Assembly (NCBI GenBank): GCA_036272735.1 | Contig: DATAYF010000082.1 | Coordinates: 1-7,176, forward strand | Direction of reading: 5' to 3' | DNA: 7,176 bases | Source of the DNA: DATAYF01 sp036272735 | GTDB taxonomy: Bacteria; Chloroflexota; Ktedonobacteria; Ktedonobacterales; Ktedonobacteraceae | Part shown: positions 5,144 through 7,176 of the stretch, in pieces | Numbering within the stretch: the stretch's first letter is position 1 | Layout: each line of letters starts with the position of its first letter | Translations under genes and position numbers: made by a program | Notes under the pieces: generated by a model | Database searches by the model: none | What the model saw: the letters and a program-made list of their open reading frames with translations, nothing else | Told to the model about the DNA's origin: nothing

Positions 5144-6898
5144 TTACGTGCCTATTACCAAAATATAACAATAGATCGTATTGCCGCCAGAGACGACATG
5201 TATGATGTACGCGTGGGGTGGCAATGGATAGCCGCGTTGCACCAGGTGCTTGGGCCAGACCAGGTAATCATAACCCTGGTAGTTGCTAGCTGTTGGCAGC
5301 ACTTCCGACAACTGAAAACGCCCGATCAGATCCTTATTATAAGTAAACCAGTTGGTAGTTGGACTGTAGCCATCTAGCGTGCCCTTCGTCGCGATCAACC
5401 CAACCTTCGCGTTGGTATGCCTGGCGGACACCAACCATTGTAACGCATCGCGATAGCCCGGATACGCCACCTGAAGCCGCGTATTTTCATTATTATTGAA
5501 AAATTCGGTGGTGTATCCTTCCGCCGCGTAGACCGTACTCACGCCGAGCAGGTGCGGCCCAATCGCCAACAACGCCAGCAGCACGGTCGGGATCACAACA
5601 TATGGTGCAAATTTTAGTGTCGTGGCCCTTGCAGTCACCCCAGAGGCTGCATCAACCGTGTCAGCATCGTCGTGTTCCAGGTGCTGCGCCTTTTTCCACA
5701 CGAGGTCGGCAACGAATTGCAGGATGAGAGCCAACCCTGCAACGCCTGCCAGCGCCACAGACGGAGCCAGAGGCAGGTAGTAATGGGAACCGACGGCAAT
5801 ATTGAGAAAACTGAACGCGACCAGAATACACACCAGCCAGATAACCAGGTAGGCATAGCTCGCGGCCTGCATATGATCAAATTTTGCTTTGCGCAAGTGG
5901 TAGCGAACCAGCATAACGACGGCAAAGATCACGAAAAAAGCGGCTGGAATGGTCAGGAACGCGCTCATTTTGGTGAAGATCATGTAGACAATCGTCCACT
6001 TTGGCACATGCGTAAGCACCTGGCCTGCCAGAAACGTCAGGTGACCATTTGACGAATGCGTCTCTTCAAATCGAAAACTACTGAGCAAGCGACTGACTGG
6101 ACTGGGCCAGATAGCCGGGTCAGCCACGAAGAACGCCAGCGGAGCCACAACCACGGCAGCTCCCCACCAGCCCCAGGGCAATGCTGACCGCTGCTCGACC
6201 GGCATGGTTGGCCGCAACAGGAAGTAATAATACGCGGTAAATAGGACGATAGCCGGTATCACAAGCGCGGCTGGATATTTGCTGTCAACGCCCAGGCCCA
6301 CGAACAGCGCCATAACCACAAAAAGCCAGGGGCGGCGTAGCGCGTGCCACAGCACCAGATAGGCCAGCGTCACAAATGCTGTCATGGTCATGTCCAGGTA
6401 GGCCAATGCGCTAAAATAACAGAGCCAGGGACTTAGCGCCAGGGCAAATGCCGCGATCAAAGCAACCTTGCGTCCAAAGGGAGCGCGACCCAGCCAATAG
6501 ATAGCCAGCACAAGGATCGTCCCCATCACGATGCTCGGCAGGCGCCCGGCCAGCAGTTCGCTTATATGGTTCCCCAGCACCCTATTCAACTCGATGCAGA
6601 ACCCCATGAAAAACTTGGCCAGCGGCGGATGTTCTTTGTTCAGCAGCCATTGACTTGAGCCTATATTCAAATGGGTGAGTAAAGGCATATAGACCTTACC
6701 CGCGAAGAGATAGACAACCTCATCAGTTACTACGTCGAGTTGCAATGCCAATATCAGGCGTGGAATAAGTGCGACAATCGCCAGCCCGACGAGTGCCAGT
6801 ATAGAAAGTATAGAATGGCTACGCATAGGAGTAGCAACCGATGATTGCGAAGACAGAGGTAACGAATCTTTTGGTGTTTGCTTTAGTCTGGTATCCAT
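5144..6898 (-). CDS. GT39/PMT-like GT-C family membrane glycosyltransferase
   Basis: The 584-residue polytopic membrane protein probably moves a sugar from a polyprenyl-phosphate donor on the outer face of the membrane. A short cytoplasmic lead and first membrane helix (about 28-50) precede DVVTDEVVYLFAGKVY. D59-E60 there fits the catalytic acidic pair in the first outer loop of the GT-C family. Next are NKEHPPLAKF (E89-HPP), a helix-rich middle with AYLDM (166-170) and DPAIWPSP (260-267), and SHYYLPLAPS (371-380). Many hydrophobic segments continue to about 450. The last 130 residues are soluble and lie outside the barrel of helices. The acceptor (protein or lipid) cannot be named. GAGGAA (rc 6904-6909) is 5 bases before the ATG at 6898. 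It is convergent with the sigma gene. Confidence 0.85.
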   Translation of the reverse strand: MDTRLKQTPKDSLPLSSQSSVATPMRSHSILSILALVGLAIVALIPRLILALQLDVVTDEVVYLFAGKVYMPLLTHLNIGSSQWLLNKEHPPLAKFFMGFCIELNRVLGNHISELLAGRLPSIVMGTILVLAIYWLGRAPFGRKVALIAAFALALSPWLCYFSALAYLDMTMTAFVTLAYLVLWHALRRPWLFVVMALFVGLGVDSKYPAALVIPAIVLFTAYYYFLLRPTMPVEQRSALPWGWWGAAVVVAPLAFFVADPAIWPSPVSRLLSSFRFEETHSSNGHLTFLAGQVLTHVPKWTIVYMIFTKMSAFLTIPAAFFVIFAVVMLVRYHLRKAKFDHMQAASYAYLVIWLVCILVAFSFLNIAVGSHYYLPLAPSVALAGVAGLALILQFVADLVWKKAQHLEHDDADTVDAASGVTARATTLKFAPYVVIPTVLLALLAIGPHLLGVSTVYAAEGYTTEFFNNNENTRLQVAYPGYRDALQWLVSARHTNAKVGLIATKGTLDGYSPTTNWFTYNKDLIGRFQLSEVLPTASNYQGYDYLVWPKHLVQRGYPLPPHAYIIHVVSGGNTIYCYILVIGT

Positions 6899-6929
6899 AA
6901 ATCTTCCTCTGGTAAATATAACGTGAGCA

Positions 6930-6938
6930 AGTATAGCA
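6930..6938 (-). promoter_or_regulatory. Extended -10 promoter of the glycosyltransferase gene
   Basis: On the minus strand this reads TGCTATACT: TATACT (6935-6930) with the TGn extension (6938-6936). No good -35 lies at the right distance; TTGATC is 22 bases upstream. Transcription would start near 6922, about 24 bases before the ATG. Confidence 0.5.
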
Positions 6939-7006
6939 TACAGCAGAGGATTGCGTCGATCAACTGGTACCGCAAGTGGCTGTTCCGAAGGCGTCTATCG
7001 TGAATT

Positions 7007-7054
7007 CGGCGTCAGAGGACCCCTTGCTTCGAGCTATGGGGATGAATGCCGCCG
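7007..7054 (+). repeat. IS left-end stem-loop, imperfect
   Basis: CCCC (7020-7023) pairs with GGGG (7038-7041), and GCT/AGC (7026-7028, 7032-7034) closes a TCG loop. An outer CGGC/GCCG pair (7007-7010, 7048-7051) adds a base. Unlike the left hairpin, the arms are broken by bulges. Confidence 0.5.
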
Positions 7055-7073
7055 TTCCTTTCAGCATTTCTTG

Positions 7074-7102
7074 TTGACTTTCTACACCATGTCTGCTATA
7101 AT
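7074..7102 (+). promoter_or_regulatory. Strong extended promoter of tnpB
   Basis: TTGACT (7074-7079), a 17-base spacer, then TATAAT (7097-7102), preceded by TGC as extended -10. The ATG is only 8 bases past the -10, at the expected transcription start. Confidence 0.85.
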
Positions 7103-7109
7103 GTAGAGT

Positions 7110-7176
7110 ATGGAACAGAAACGCGCGTACAAGTGCAGGTTCTATCCCACAGACGAGCAGAAGCAGACGCTTGCTC
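7110..7176 (+). CDS. tnpB: TnpB (IS200/IS605 OrfB) RNA-guided endonuclease, N-terminal 22 residues
   Basis: The visible residues, MEQKRAYKCRFYP then TDEQKQTLA, match the N-terminal pattern of IS200/IS605 OrfB: a basic Y-K-x-R-x-Y-P strand followed by a T-x-E-Q helix. TnpB is a RuvC nuclease guided by an RNA made from the element's right end; that part and the catalytic residues lie outside the window. No tnpA lies upstream, so the element is either tnpB-only (IS1341-like) or has tnpA elsewhere. The start codon is placed at the predicted transcription start, leaving no room for a ribosome site, so the mRNA is probably leaderless. The next in-frame ATG is not visible in this window. Confidence 0.85.
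   Translation, partial: MEQKRAYKCRFYPTDEQKQTLA

Larger units (their letters stand above)
7007..7176 (+). mobile_element. Left end of a second IS200/IS605-type element, partial
   Basis: The element reads rightward and leaves the window. A terminal stem-loop (7007-7054) is followed by a strong promoter (7074-7102) and a tnpB start at 7110. The order is the same as at the left element, and the flank beside the hairpin matches it (GCCGCCGTTCCTTTC here, GCCCGTTCCTTC there). The exact outer end is not visible; it must lie left of 7007 and right of the glycosyltransferase promoter at 6938. No TTAC target precedes the hairpin. Confidence 0.65.

Noticed and set aside
5672..6052. Plus-strand 126-residue open frame within the glycosyltransferase gene
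   Set aside because: It is antisense to a clear membrane protein gene and its translation is a low-hydrophobicity complement with no family match.
1..7176. Composite transposon carrying the block between the two IS ends
   Set aside because: The two elements differ in hairpin and tnpB, and IS200/IS605 elements do not mobilise intervening DNA in the IS-pair manner. They are independent insertions.

Overview
The window most resembles a chromosome segment from a filamentous, actinomycete-like Chloroflexota bacterium of the Ktedonobacteria type. This is inferred from gene content: a large secreted S53 peptidase, a DUF2171 protein, an RpoD-like sigma factor, a GT-C membrane glycosyltransferase and abundant TnpB elements. 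It is not shown by a marker gene. Promoters in the window read as ordinary sigma-70 type sequences.

Layout. (1) Positions 1 to about 293 are the left end of an IS200/IS605-type element on the minus strand. It has an 18-bp-arm terminal hairpin, a TTGACA promoter and the first 40 codons of a tnpB-like gene that leaves the window at position 1. The element appears to have landed inside a WYL-domain regulator, whose C-terminal part survives as a fragment at 291-779. (2) Positions 780-1107 are an unusually rich control region: five 11-bp-period repeats that match the Pho-box layout of PhoB-type regulators, a TTGACA promoter, a 45-bp imperfect dyad centred on its -10, and a leader hairpin. (3) The region controls a preproprotein of the sedolisin/kumamolisin family (1108-3054) with all catalytic residues, followed by a strong terminator. 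(4) A small DUF2171 gene (3281-3616) follows, then a 312-bp spacer with a perfect 12-bp palindrome, then a sigma-70 family factor (3929-5017). (5) A perfect 84-bp palindrome (5020-5103) lies between the sigma gene and a convergent GT39-like membrane protein gene (5144-6898, minus). (6) From about 7007 a second IS200/IS605-type left end begins on the plus strand. Its tnpB (7110 onward) sits so close to its promoter that the mRNA should be leaderless.

The genes do not form one operon. The protease, the DUF2171 gene and the sigma gene each have their own upstream spacer, and the glycosyltransferase is transcribed the other way. The two TnpB elements flank the block, point outward and share left-end sequence, so they are probably relatives. 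I see no clear new defence or biosynthetic system. The most notable items are the Pho-box-like array with its nested dyad, the 84-bp palindrome, the leaderless tnpB and the interrupted WYL gene.
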